DNA from: Streptococcus cristatus
GTDB taxonomy: Bacteria; Bacillota; Bacilli; Lactobacillales; Streptococcaceae
Direction of reading: 5' to 3'
DNA length: 64,000 nt
Assembly (NCBI RefSeq): GCF_003943465.1
Contig: NZ_RJPR01000005.1
Location: 1 to 64,000 of the forward strand
Shown piece after piece: positions 1-8,946 of the stretch (its first letter is position 1; every line of letters begins with the position of its first letter). The position numbers and the translations under genes are program-made. A model generated the notes under the pieces. The model did no database searches and was not told where the DNA came from. It worked only from the letters and a program-made list of their open reading frames with translations.

Positions 1-122
1 CGCAAAAAGCAACTATTGCACTCGCACATCAACTTCTTAAAATAGCTTATATCCTTTTGAAAGAAAATCTCACTTATCAGGAGTTTGTGCTACAAAAAAG
101 GCTACTAGAGACGAGCCAGTAG
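1..122 (+). CDS. C-terminal end of an IS110-like transposase (cut by the window edge)
   Basis: The frame that enters at base 3 is open for 39 codons and stops at TAG 120-122. The peptide KATIALAHQLLKIAYILLK followed by ENLTYQEF resembles the helical C-terminus of IS110/IS1111-type transposases (family recognition from memory of the pattern, not from a search). The rest of the gene lies left of the window. The stop codon sits inside an inverted repeat (100-124, GGCTACT/AGTAGCC) followed by a T-rich stretch, so the transcript may end there. Whether the element is intact cannot be judged. Confidence 0.5.
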   Translation, partial: QKATIALAHQLLKIAYILLKENLTYQEFVLQKRLLETSQ

Positions 123-132
123 CCTAATACAA
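100..132 (+). terminator. Hairpin overlapping the transposase stop
   Basis: GGCTACT (100-106) pairs with AGTAGCC (118-124), followed by taatacaatttttt. It looks like a weak intrinsic terminator for the transposase. Confidence 0.4.
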
Positions 133-518
133 TTTTTTCACTTTCATTATATCACAAGGGGAGTCTTTTTGCGCTCTTTTGAGTTTTCGTATAAGAAATC
201 GGTAATTCGTTAGAATTCGATTTCGTCGTCCCACCTCCGCACAGTTGAGTAGGGCTGTAAAAGCTGATGAAATCAGCGTAGTAGAGACCACTCAACCACT
301 GCGTCTTGCTCGACAATCCAAAGACAATTGAGAGGCTAGGACTTTTGTCCCAGCCTCTTTTTCTATAGGCCTCAGTCCGCTTAAATACGAATTATCATTT
401 CTATTTCAAGATTTTAGAAATATTTTAGAATTGCTTGATGAATACTTAATAAGTGTCCGATATACTGGATAGTGAGGAAAGGATTTCCAAAGATAATTTA
501 AAAAGGAGAAGTAAAACC
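123..518. other. Intergenic region with repeat-like segment and GGGAC-type hairpin
   Basis: No gene is visible. The stretch holds several small inverted repeats at about 240-320 (for example agctgat/atcagc) and the segment gctcgacaatccaaag followed by caattgag at 308-332, which recurs with few changes at 38863-38886. A strong hairpin follows at 332-357. The layout suggests a dispersed streptococcal intergenic repeat. The promoter of the ABC transporter genes should lie between about 400 and 500 (A/T-rich, TATACT near 462), but I cannot fix it. Confidence 0.5.
332..362. terminator. GGGAC-type intrinsic terminator
   Basis: gaggctaggac (332-342) pairs with gtcccagcctc (347-357) around a tttt loop and is followed by tttttct. 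The same stem sequence family recurs at 16493-16523 and 38928-38955. Confidence 0.6.
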
Positions 519-1448
519 ATGGAAAATATTTTAGTTTTACAAGGGGTCAGCAAAAAGTTCGGCCAGCAGCAGGCTCTGAGCGATGTCAATCTGACCATCA
601 AAAAAGGAGATATTTACGGTCTCATCGGTAAAAACGGAGCTGGTAAAACCACTCTGATCAAAATTATGACCCAGCTGATGCATGCTAGCAACGGAACCGT
701 GTCTCTCTTTGGTTCCAGCAACCAGGCCGAATGGACACAAGCCCTCAAGCGGGTCGGCTCGGTCATTGAAACGCCCGTTGCCCACAACCACTTGACCGCC
801 TACGAAAATCTCAGCTACTACTGCAAACTCCGCCAGATACCTAATGCCGAGAAGGCCATCCAAGAAACACTCAACTATGTAGATCTGACGGACACTGGCA
901 AAAAGAAATTTCATGACTTCTCCCTTGGGATGAAGCAGCGTTTGGGCATCGCTATCGCCCTACTATCCAAGCCAGATCTGATGATTTTAGATGAGCCTAT
1001 CAACGGACTAGATCCTGTCGGCATCAAGGAATTCCGCCAGCTTGTCCAAAAGCTCAATGAAGAGCTGGGCATGACCTTTGTTATTTCCAGCCATATCCTA
1101 TCCGAGCTCTATCTAGTAGCTACGCGCTTTGGCATCATCGACCAAGGCCATATGATCAAGGAAATTTCCAAGGCTGAATTTGAAGAACAAAGCGAAGATT
1201 ATATCGTCTTGAAAACGGATCATTTGGAGGAAGCCAGCCGGCTACTCCAAGACCAATTAGGCTACCGCATCAAGGTGGTCAATGCTCTCAATGAGATCCA
1301 TGTCTTTACTCACTCACATAACATCAACAATATCGTAAAAGAGTTGGTCACAGCTGACTTAGTCATTCAAGAAATCTACTATGCACGACAAAATCTCGAA
1401 AATTTCTTTACAGATTTACTTGATCAAAACCAGGGAGGTCTATCATGA
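519..1448 (+). CDS. ABC transporter ATP-binding protein (bacitracin/lantibiotic-type exporter family)
   Basis: The 309-residue nucleotide-binding subunit probably drives an exporter at the cytoplasmic membrane. Visible motifs in order: Walker A GKNGAGKTT near residue 40, ABC signature SLGMKQR near 135, Walker B LMILDEP near 157, and the switch histidine in SSHILSE near 193. A C-terminal extension of about 90 residues beyond the ATPase core is typical of BcrA/LanF-like subunits. I chose ATG 519 because AAAAGGAGAAG sits just upstream; an in-frame start at 453 has no good ribosome-binding site. It overlaps the permease gene by four bases (ATGA), so the two are co-translated. Substrate unknown; a role in self-protection or peptide resistance is inferred from the family and the nearby two-component system. 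Confidence 0.9.
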   Translation: MENILVLQGVSKKFGQQQALSDVNLTIKKGDIYGLIGKNGAGKTTLIKIMTQLMHASNGTVSLFGSSNQAEWTQALKRVGSVIETPVAHNHLTAYENLSYYCKLRQIPNAEKAIQETLNYVDLTDTGKKKFHDFSLGMKQRLGIAIALLSKPDLMILDEPINGLDPVGIKEFRQLVQKLNEELGMTFVISSHILSELYLVATRFGIIDQGHMIKEISKAEFEEQSEDYIVLKTDHLEEASRLLQDQLGYRIKVVNALNEIHVFTHSHNINNIVKELVTADLVIQEIYYARQNLENFFTDLLDQNQGGLS

Positions 1449-2209
1449 TTCAAACCATTCGCGCTGACTTTTACCGTCTCTTCCACTCCAAGGGCTTTTG
1501 GATTACCGAGTTCGTTTTGCTAGCCAATATCCTGCTCGGCGTCCTCTATAAGGTTACCAGCAGATTTGGAACATCCATTGAGACGGATGGACAAAACATC
1601 ACTCAGCAAGCACCAGTAAAAATGACGGGTATCAATGCTCTTGCCCATTTCTCTGGAAATTCTGACAGTATTATATTTTTCACTCTCATTGTCGTCTGCC
1701 TCTTATTAGGTGTGGACTTGTCCCGCAAGCTTTATAAAAACAGCCTCGCTCACGGTATTTCACGGACAGAGTTCTTCCTATCTAAAACTTTGGTCTCCTT
1801 TGTTGTCGCCATCTTCCAATTCATTCTCTTGCTAGGGCTATCCTTCATCATCGCTAGCTCTATCAACGGAATTGGAACAGCTCCAGCAGGTTTCTTTGGC
1901 CAATTTTTAGTAACCATTCTCGTCCAACTCATTGTGACCATCGCTTGGATTGGCATCGTGTCCTTCGTCCTCTATCTCAGCCATTCCATTGCTGCGGTCT
2001 TTGTTACCTATTTTATCGGAAGCGCCCTGCTTGCCTTTCCAGTCTTACTCTATCCCCATATAGAGTTGTACCGCTATTTAACCTTACGATTTGGAATAGA
2101 GATGGCTACAGATCCTGCTGTTGTTTTACAAGCTAGTTTAGTAGCAATTGGCATAGCAGTCTTCTTCCTAGGCAACAGCCTCCTCATTTTTAAGAAAAAA
2201 GATCTCTAA
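1445..2209 (+). CDS. ABC-2 type permease subunit
   Basis: This 254-residue membrane protein has about six hydrophobic segments, starting near residues 17-33, 75-90 and 112-135, and ending in a short lysine-rich cytoplasmic tail (KKKDL). It is the translocating partner of the ATPase encoded immediately upstream (ATGA overlap). Topology and length fit ABC-2/BcrB-like permeases of antimicrobial-peptide or bacitracin exporters. A bidirectional terminator separates it from the convergent histidine kinase gene. The substrate cannot be read from the sequence. Confidence 0.85.
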   Translation: MIQTIRADFYRLFHSKGFWITEFVLLANILLGVLYKVTSRFGTSIETDGQNITQQAPVKMTGINALAHFSGNSDSIIFFTLIVVCLLLGVDLSRKLYKNSLAHGISRTEFFLSKTLVSFVVAIFQFILLLGLSFIIASSINGIGTAPAGFFGQFLVTILVQLIVTIAWIGIVSFVLYLSHSIAAVFVTYFIGSALLAFPVLLYPHIELYRYLTLRFGIEMATDPAVVLQASLVAIGIAVFFLGNSLLIFKKKDL

Positions 2210-2217
2210 AACCAAAC

Positions 2218-2252
2218 AATCAGCTAATCTTCTGACTAGCTGATTCTTTTTT
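2218..2252. terminator. Bidirectional terminator between convergent genes
   Basis: aatcagcta (2218-2226) pairs with tagctgatt (2237-2245), followed by ctttttt on the plus strand. It lies between the convergent permease and histidine kinase genes. Confidence 0.7.
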
Positions 2253-3126
2253 ATAGAGCCACAATCAATTCAAACCAATCTCCCTCTGCTTGAATGGTCA
2301 AATCACCACCCAGGATTTCGACCAGCTGCTGAGTGATATAAAGACCCAGTCCAGAGGATTCCTCACTGCTGGAGAGATTTTCAGAATAGAAGCGATTGGT
2401 TAGTTTATCCAGATGCAAAATAGGCTTCTGAACCTTATTTTTGACCTGGAAAATAACCTTTTGCCCTTCATTTTTCAGACTGATGCTGGCTGTTTCTCGA
2501 CCATGTTTGAGGACATTGCTAAGCATGTTCTGGACGATTCGATCAAAGATATCACTGTCCGTTTCCAAAAGCAGATTTTCAGACAAATCCACATCTAAAT
2601 CAATCCCTGCTCGCTGAAAGGCATCATAGTAGGCAAAGAGTTGCTGGGTGACCAGCTGGGATAGGTCTACCCGCTGAAGGCTTGGTCGAATGGCTCCTTC
2701 CATCAAGCGACGGTATTCCATCAGAGCCTCCAAGCGTCTGGATACCATACCTAGATTATCCGCAATCTTTTGCAGCTGTTGGTCCATCTGCTCCTTATCA
2801 GCATCTTTGAGTAGCTGTTGCGTGTAGCCACTAGCAATGGTCAGTGGCGTTCGGATATCGTGAGCAATATTGCTGATAGCCATATCCAAGGTTTTCTTTT
2901 CCTGCTGGGTCACAAAGGACATCTTATCAATTTCCTGAAAAAGCTGCTCCACCTCGTCAGTCAGAGTCACTAGGCTAGGAGATTGATCTCTCAAGGTAAG
3001 CCGAACTTGACTTCCTGTACGACGTTTGTCACGGATCTGGCTGGTCAGACTACGAATCGCCAGATGATAGCGAACCAGCATGATTGACAAGAAGAGTATG
3101 AGCACAAAGGCTATAATCAACCACAT
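2251..3126 (-). CDS. Sensor histidine kinase
   Basis: This 291-residue kinase has one N-terminal membrane segment (MWLIIAFVLILFLSIML), a short coiled linker, a HisKA box with phospho-acceptor ISNIAHDIRTPL (His near residue 98), and a HATPase domain with N box (MLSNVLKH), G box (SSGLGLYI) and a final strand. There is almost no extracellular loop, so it is an intramembrane-sensing type kinase, a class that often works with ABC exporters against cell-wall antimicrobials. I chose ATG 3126 because AAGGAGG lies directly upstream. It follows the response regulator stop by two bases, so the two form one operon. It converges on the ABC exporter at 519-2209, which may be its target. Confidence 0.88.
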   Translation of the reverse strand: MWLIIAFVLILFLSIMLVRYHLAIRSLTSQIRDKRRTGSQVRLTLRDQSPSLVTLTDEVEQLFQEIDKMSFVTQQEKKTLDMAISNIAHDIRTPLTIASGYTQQLLKDADKEQMDQQLQKIADNLGMVSRRLEALMEYRRLMEGAIRPSLQRVDLSQLVTQQLFAYYDAFQRAGIDLDVDLSENLLLETDSDIFDRIVQNMLSNVLKHGRETASISLKNEGQKVIFQVKNKVQKPILHLDKLTNRFYSENLSSSEESSGLGLYITQQLVEILGGDLTIQAEGDWFELIVAL

Positions 3127-3128
3127 AG

Positions 3129-3809
3129 CTAATCCTCCTTGAGCCGCACGCCCAGACCCCAAATGGTCTCGATATAGTCTGTCGAACTATCCAGCTGGGC
3201 TAATTTCTTACGGAGATTACTGAGATGGGCATTGAGCGTATTATCGCCTGGCAGATAGGTCTCCTCCCAGACCGACTCATACAGCTCCTCCTTGGTAAAA
3301 ATCTTTTTAGGATGAGCCAGCAAGGTCTGGAAGATCTGAAATTCCTTTTTCCCTAGGCGCATGGACTGGTCACCAGAAGCAATTTCAAAGGTATCTGGCA
3401 AAAGGCGGATGTTTTTGATTGAGGTCTCCCCAACAGGCTTGGACTGAGACTGCTGACTGCCTCGCAGTTGGACAGTGACACGCGCCGCCACTTCGTCTAG
3501 ATTAAAAGGCTTGACAATGTAGTCATTGGCACCATCCAGCAAATACTGACTCACGAGGCTCTTTTCGCCCAGGGCGGTCAGCATGACCACCGGCACCTGA
3601 CTCTGCAAACGGATTTCCTCAAGGACCTGATCCCCATTTTTCCCAGGAAGCATGATATCGAGAAGGACCAAATCAATGCTTTCTTGCTGGAAGAGTCGCA
3701 GCCCTTCTGTACCTGAAAAAGCCTGAAGCACCTCATGGTCTTCGCTTAAGAGACTATACAAAATTTCTTGGATATCATTATTATCCTCAATTAATAAGAT
3801 ACGTGCCAC
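3129..3809 (-). CDS. OmpR/PhoB-family response regulator
   Basis: The receiver domain starts ILLIEDN and carries the phospho-acceptor aspartate in VLLDIMLPGKNG (near residue 50) and the conserved lysine in YIVKPF. The C-terminal winged-helix DNA-binding domain includes the segment VWEETYLPGDNTLNAHLSNL. It forms an operon with the histidine kinase just downstream. The start is uncertain: GTG 3809 has AGGAG at about eight bases spacing, and a second GTG at 3818 is in frame but too close to that site. Targets are not visible; the convergent exporter is a reasonable guess. Confidence 0.88.
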   Translation of the reverse strand: MARILLIEDNNDIQEILYSLLSEDHEVLQAFSGTEGLRLFQQESIDLVLLDIMLPGKNGDQVLEEIRLQSQVPVVMLTALGEKSLVSQYLLDGANDYIVKPFNLDEVAARVTVQLRGSQQSQSKPVGETSIKNIRLLPDTFEIASGDQSMRLGKKEFQIFQTLLAHPKKIFTKEELYESVWEETYLPGDNTLNAHLSNLRKKLAQLDSSTDYIETIWGLGVRLKED

Positions 3810-3951
3810 TTGCCTCACTCCTCTTTTCTATGCTTACGAAATCATTTCTATTCCCCTAGCCTATCAAATAAAGGGACCTTCGTCAATGAAAATCTGATAA
3901 AATCCTATAGTCCCCAGGTAGATCTGCATGGTAGGTCATCACAAGATGAAC

Positions 3952-3981
3952 TTGACTATCCTTTCTTTCAAATGGTACAAT
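3952..3981 (+). promoter_or_regulatory. Promoter of the gene at 4013
   Basis: TTGACT at 3952-3957 and TACAAT at 3976-3981 with 18 bases between them. The expected transcript start is about 20-25 bases before the ATG. Confidence 0.6.
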
Positions 3982-4012
3982 AGGACCAATGACACAATAG
4001 GGAGAATCATCT

Positions 4013-4546
4013 ATGAAAAAAAATGCCAAAACTCAAATCAGCCTTGTATCCATTCTCGTCATCCTGGGCGTTGGTGCAAGAATGATGCGAGTCATCCACC
4101 GCCAGCAAATTAGGGAGCAAAACAGACAAACCGTCCAAACGGCTAAAAAGGTTTCAGAGTTTCAGAAAACACTAGACGAAGAAGAAACGAAGAAACGGAA
4201 TGAAACCTTCAACAAGATTTTTAATGATTCCCTAATTCAGAAAAATTTTGAAAATTGGCAAAAAGTCGATGAACTTCATGGTTTGGGACAAAGAACTGGG
4301 CAATTTTATATCTATAACTTTGAAAAAAAAGAAGAGATACTCTTAGAGAATACAGATCAAGCATTTGTTCTACCCATTCGGGACAAGAGTGATAACGTCA
4401 CATTTCAGGCTATCTTTGCCCACAAGGACGGTCAGTGGCACATCATGAAACCAGACGGAAGTTCACAGTTGCAACTAGGAGAAGCCAACATTTCCGCTGA
4501 ATCTAAGTTTGTCATCGAAAACAATGTCTTAGACTACGACCAGTAA
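4013..4546 (+). CDS. Membrane-anchored protein of unknown function
   Basis: This 177-residue protein begins MKKNAKTQISLVSILVILG, a basic tail followed by one hydrophobic segment and no clear cleavage site or lipobox, so it is probably a signal anchor. Residues 30-70 are highly charged and likely helical. The rest (about 80-177) is polar with no motif I recognise and should face outside. ATG 4013 has GGGAG upstream at suitable spacing. The gene is monocistronic: its own promoter precedes it and a terminator follows. An overlapping frame starting at 3928 is a shadow. Confidence 0.7.
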   Translation: MKKNAKTQISLVSILVILGVGARMMRVIHRQQIREQNRQTVQTAKKVSEFQKTLDEEETKKRNETFNKIFNDSLIQKNFENWQKVDELHGLGQRTGQFYIYNFEKKEEILLENTDQAFVLPIRDKSDNVTFQAIFAHKDGQWHIMKPDGSSQLQLGEANISAESKFVIENNVLDYDQ

Positions 4547-4575
4547 ATCAATAAGGACTTGCCTTAATGACATAC

Positions 4576-4622
4576 AAAAAGCTTAGGACCCCAGCTTGCA
4601 GTTGGGATTCTAAGCTTTTTAG
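4576..4622 (+). terminator. Strong terminator
   Basis: Arms aaaaagcttag (from 4576) and ctaagcttttt (to 4620), with a further ccca/tggg pairing inside. It lies between convergent genes and probably works in both directions. Confidence 0.75.
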
Positions 4623-4672
4623 TTTGCTGTCAGAGAGTCATCCAGAAGTTGGCGAAGCTCTACAGGAGACGT

Positions 4673-6148
<1,476 letters not shown>

Positions 6149-6301
6149 TCATATTATAGCTCATTCTGTAAACCTTTTCTTATAAAAAACTGCGAAATGC
6201 TGATACTATTCTACTATTTCATTTAATCCAACAGATTTTCAGAGTCTGGTTCTTTAAAAAAATCATCTTTGAAGAAAAAGGCAATTAGCCTCTCCTGAAA
6301 C

Positions 6302-6332
6302 AAAAAAAGAAGACTGAAAACCAGTCTTCTAT
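6302..6332 (-). terminator. Terminator of the SemiSWEET gene
   Basis: agaagactg and cagtcttct form a hairpin; on the minus strand it ends in a run of T (6301-6308), directly after the SemiSWEET stop. Confidence 0.7.
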
Positions 6333-6340
6333 TATTCCTC

Positions 6341-6601
6341 TTAAATCAAAGCCGTGATGGCCGTCACTAGGCCAAAAACGATACCAGGTGCATTTGCTGC
6401 TGCAAGCGGAATATCTCTTTCTTTTTTGAACAAGCCATAGTAGACCCATAGGCTACAGTTAATTGCTGCGACGAGCGGTTGGATAAAATTCCCTTTTTGT
6501 CCCGCTAGGTTGTTCATGATTTGTGGAAAATAGGACACATACATCATTACGGACATAAAGGTTGCAACCCATCCTAAAATTTTCATTTGTTTTTCAGACA
6601 T
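6341..6601 (-). CDS. SemiSWEET sugar transporter
   Basis: This 86-residue protein has three membrane helices in the usual SemiSWEET arrangement. The PQ-loop signature is present as VSYFPQIMNN near residues 22-31, and an asparagine/tryptophan-rich second helix (INCSLWVYYGLF) lines the expected sugar pocket. Bacterial SemiSWEETs work as dimers that move sugars down a gradient. It sits between spxB and the phospho-beta-glucosidase but has its own terminator, so it is probably a single-gene unit. The ribosome-binding site is weak (ataggt). Confidence 0.85.
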   Translation of the reverse strand: MSEKQMKILGWVATFMSVMMYVSYFPQIMNNLAGQKGNFIQPLVAAINCSLWVYYGLFKKERDIPLAAANAPGIVFGLVTAITALI

Positions 6602-6725
6602 TTTTAATACCTATTTCATTTTTCGGTTATATTTTATAACGATAGTCCAAGACAATCAAGCCCTTTTATCCCTTTGTTATGAAGATGTAAACTATCACAA
6701 TCTTGTGATAAGAAAGAGGACAAAG

Positions 6726-6755
6726 AAAAAGACCGGATTGCTCCGATCTTTTCAA
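6726..6755 (-). terminator. Terminator after spxB
   Basis: aaagaccgg and ccgatcttt pair around a short loop; read on the minus strand it ends in TTTTTC. It lies about 70 bases after the spxB stop. Confidence 0.7.
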
Positions 6756-6821
6756 GTTCAGCTCTTAGAAAACCATAGAATGAAATCTACAAACTTCAAA
6801 TTTGATTTTCGACGAGAGGAA

Positions 6822-8597
6822 TTATTTAATAGCGCGTGATTGCAATCCTTCTTCTTCCAAGAAGAGACGGAATGGTACGAGTTCTTCTGCTTCGTATTTT
6901 TCCTTGAAGGCTTTGATTGCTTCTTCTGAGTGAAGTTTTGGATCGAGTTCAAGTACTTCTACTGGAAGTGGACGATGTTGAGAGATGCGAGCATCGATCA
7001 CAACAGTTTTACCTTCTTTGTTCAATTTAACAGCTTCTGCAACAACTGCATCGATATCTTCGATACGGTCAACTGTAAATCCAACAGCTCCTTGAGCTTC
7101 AGCGATTTTCGCATAGTCAGCATTAGGGAAGTCACAACCAAACAAGTGTTTGTTTGTGTCTTCGTATTTGTCCTTGATGAAGGCATATTTACCATTTGAG
7201 AAGACAACGTTGATAACTGGAAGGTCGTATTGAACGTTTGTGATAACGTCTGGGTAGCACATGTTGAATGCACCGTCACCCATGATGTTCCATACTTGGC
7301 GATCTGGATTGTCTTTCTTAGCAGCGATACCACCAGGAAGGGCAATACCCATTGTCGCAAAGAGTGGAGATGTACGCCACATGTTCTTAGGTGTCATGTG
7401 AAGGTGACGAGTAGATGTTTGAGTAGTGTCACCTACGTCGATTGAATAGATAGCGTCTTGATCAGCATGTTTGTTAATTGCATTGTAAACTTGATACAAT
7501 TGCAATTCACCCTCAGTTTTACCTTCGATTTTGTTCATGTAATCACGCCAGTTTTGGTTGTTCTTAACGTTTGCACGCCACCATGGAGTAGACTCAACTG
7601 GGTTTACTTTATCAAGGATTGCTTTCGCTGCTTGACCTGCATCACCAAGGATAGAAGCGTCAAGGGCATGGCGTTTACCAAGTTTGTAAGGGTCGATATC
7701 GACTTGGATGAATTTTTCAGTGTTCTTGAAGGCTTCGTAAACTTCAGCAAATGGGAAGTTTGATCCAAGGAAAAGAACTGTGTCTGCTTCAAAGACCACT
7801 TCGTTGGCTGGTTTCCAACCAACACGGTAAGCAGAACCTGTCAGACCTTCGTAGTTCCATTCAAAAGCTTCAAAGTTTTTACCAGTTGTGATGATTGGTG
7901 CTTTGATTTTACGTGACAATTCAGTAATCACTTCACCAGCTTTAACACCACCGTAACCAGCATAGATAACTGGACGTTCAGCCTTGTTCAAGATTTCAAC
8001 CGCTTTGTCGATTTCAACTTCGTTCAAAGCAGGAGCGATAAATGAACGCTCGTAAGAACCTGAACCATAGTATGAATTTTCGTCGATTTCTTGGAAACCA
8101 AAGTTTACTGGGATTTCAACAACAGCTGGACCTTTTTTAGAAACAGCAGCACGGCAAGCTTCGTCAATCACTTTTGGCAATTGCTCAGCATAAGCTACAC
8201 GTTTGTTGTAAACAGCGATACCGTTGTACATTGGGTTTTGGTTCAATTCTTGGAAGGCATCCATGTTGAGTTCGTTAACTGGACGTGATCCAAGGATAGC
8301 AAGGAATGGCGTGTTGTCCATAGCTGCATCGTAAACACCGTTAATCAAGTGAGTCGCACCTGGACCACCTGAACCAACTGCAACCCCGATTGAGCCGCCG
8401 AATTTAGCTTGCATCACTGCTGCAAGAGCACCTGTTTCTTCGTGGCGAACTTGCAAGAAGCGGATATCTTTGTCTTCAGCCAAAGCGTCCATCAATGAGC
8501 TGAGTGTTCCTGATGGGATACCGTAGATAGTATCTACGCCCCATGTCTTCAATACGTTGAGCATTGCTGCAGATGCAGTAATTTTCCCTTGAGTCAT
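6822..8597 (-). CDS. spxB: Pyruvate oxidase (hydrogen peroxide-forming)
   Basis: SpxB converts pyruvate, phosphate and oxygen to acetyl phosphate, CO2 and hydrogen peroxide; in oral streptococci this peroxide inhibits competitors. The 591-residue length is standard. It has the N-terminal thiamine-pyrophosphate pyrimidine domain with [11 protein letters not shown] and the catalytic glutamate, a central FAD/Rossmann-type domain (about 190-340), and a C-terminal TPP-binding domain with [16 protein letters not shown] (the GDG-N motif near residue 440). ATG 8597 has AAAGGAGAG upstream. A CcpA-type cre site lies at 8709-8725. Terminator at 6726-6755; single-gene unit. Confidence 0.96.
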   Translation of the reverse strand: MTQGKITASAAMLNVLKTWGVDTIYGIPSGTLSSLMDALAEDKDIRFLQVRHEETGALAAVMQAKFGGSIGVAVGSGGPGATHLINGVYDAAMDNTPFLAILGSRPVNELNMDAFQELNQNPMYNGIAVYNKRVAYAEQLPKVIDEACRAAVSKKGPAVVEIPVNFGFQEIDENSYYGSGSYERSFIAPALNEVEIDKAVEILNKAERPVIYAGYGGVKAGEVITELSRKIKAPIITTGKNFEAFEWNYEGLTGSAYRVGWKPANEVVFEADTVLFLGSNFPFAEVYEAFKNTEKFIQVDIDPYKLGKRHALDASILGDAGQAAKAILDKVNPVESTPWWRANVKNNQNWRDYMNKIEGKTEGELQLYQVYNAINKHADQDAIYSIDVGDTTQTSTRHLHMTPKNMWRTSPLFATMGIALPGGIAAKKDNPDRQVWNIMGDGAFNMCYPDVITNVQYDLPVINVVFSNGKYAFIKDKYEDTNKHLFGCDFPNADYAKIAEAQGAVGFTVDRIEDIDAVVAEAVKLNKEGKTVVIDARISQHRPLPVEVLELDPKLHSEEAIKAFKEKYEAEELVPFRLFLEEEGLQSRAIK

Positions 8598-8708
8598 TCT
8601 AACTCTCCTTTAAATCTATATTGATCCTTTAAAAATGTAGCATAGCGCTTCTACTCCATCTTTGCGATCAGGTTTCGTTTTGAAAATGAGTTTTTTCTGA
8701 CATTTCTC

Positions 8709-8725
8709 ATGAAAACGATTTACAA
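8709..8725 (-). promoter_or_regulatory. Candidate catabolite-responsive element (cre) upstream of spxB
   Basis: atgaaaacgatttacaa closely fits the CcpA box TGNAANCGNWNNCW, about 110 bases upstream of the spxB start. CcpA control of spxB in oral streptococci is established; use of this exact site is inferred. A second partly similar stretch (acaaaacgattaca) follows immediately. Confidence 0.55.
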
Positions 8726-8906
8726 AACGATTACAGTATTAATTTATCACAAAGAGATTCACATGTATAAGAATCTGCTCAGAGATACTCAATCCCTATT
8801 ACATAACAGATGCTCTTTTTGAGAAAATTTCACAAACTATAGTAGAATAGGATATTTTATTATAATTTGCATGCACCTCTAAGACTTGTAGCTGTAGGAA
8901 ATTAAA

Positions 8907-8941
8907 CAAAAAGCGATACAAAATTCTGTATCACTTTTTAT
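8907..8941. terminator. Terminator of the copper operon
   Basis: aaaaagcgataca pairs with tgtatcacttttt, with T-runs on both strands, directly after the copA stop. Confidence 0.75.
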
Positions 8942-8946
8942 TTCAT

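Larger units (their letters stand above)
8598..8946. other. Intergenic region between copA and spxB
   Basis: It contains the spxB ribosome-binding site, the candidate cre, A/T-rich promoter sequence read leftward, and the copA terminator at its right end. No open frame with a start site is convincing. Confidence 0.6.

Noticed and set aside
4013..4546. Lipoprotein
   Set aside because: The hydrophobic segment is not followed by a cysteine lipobox.
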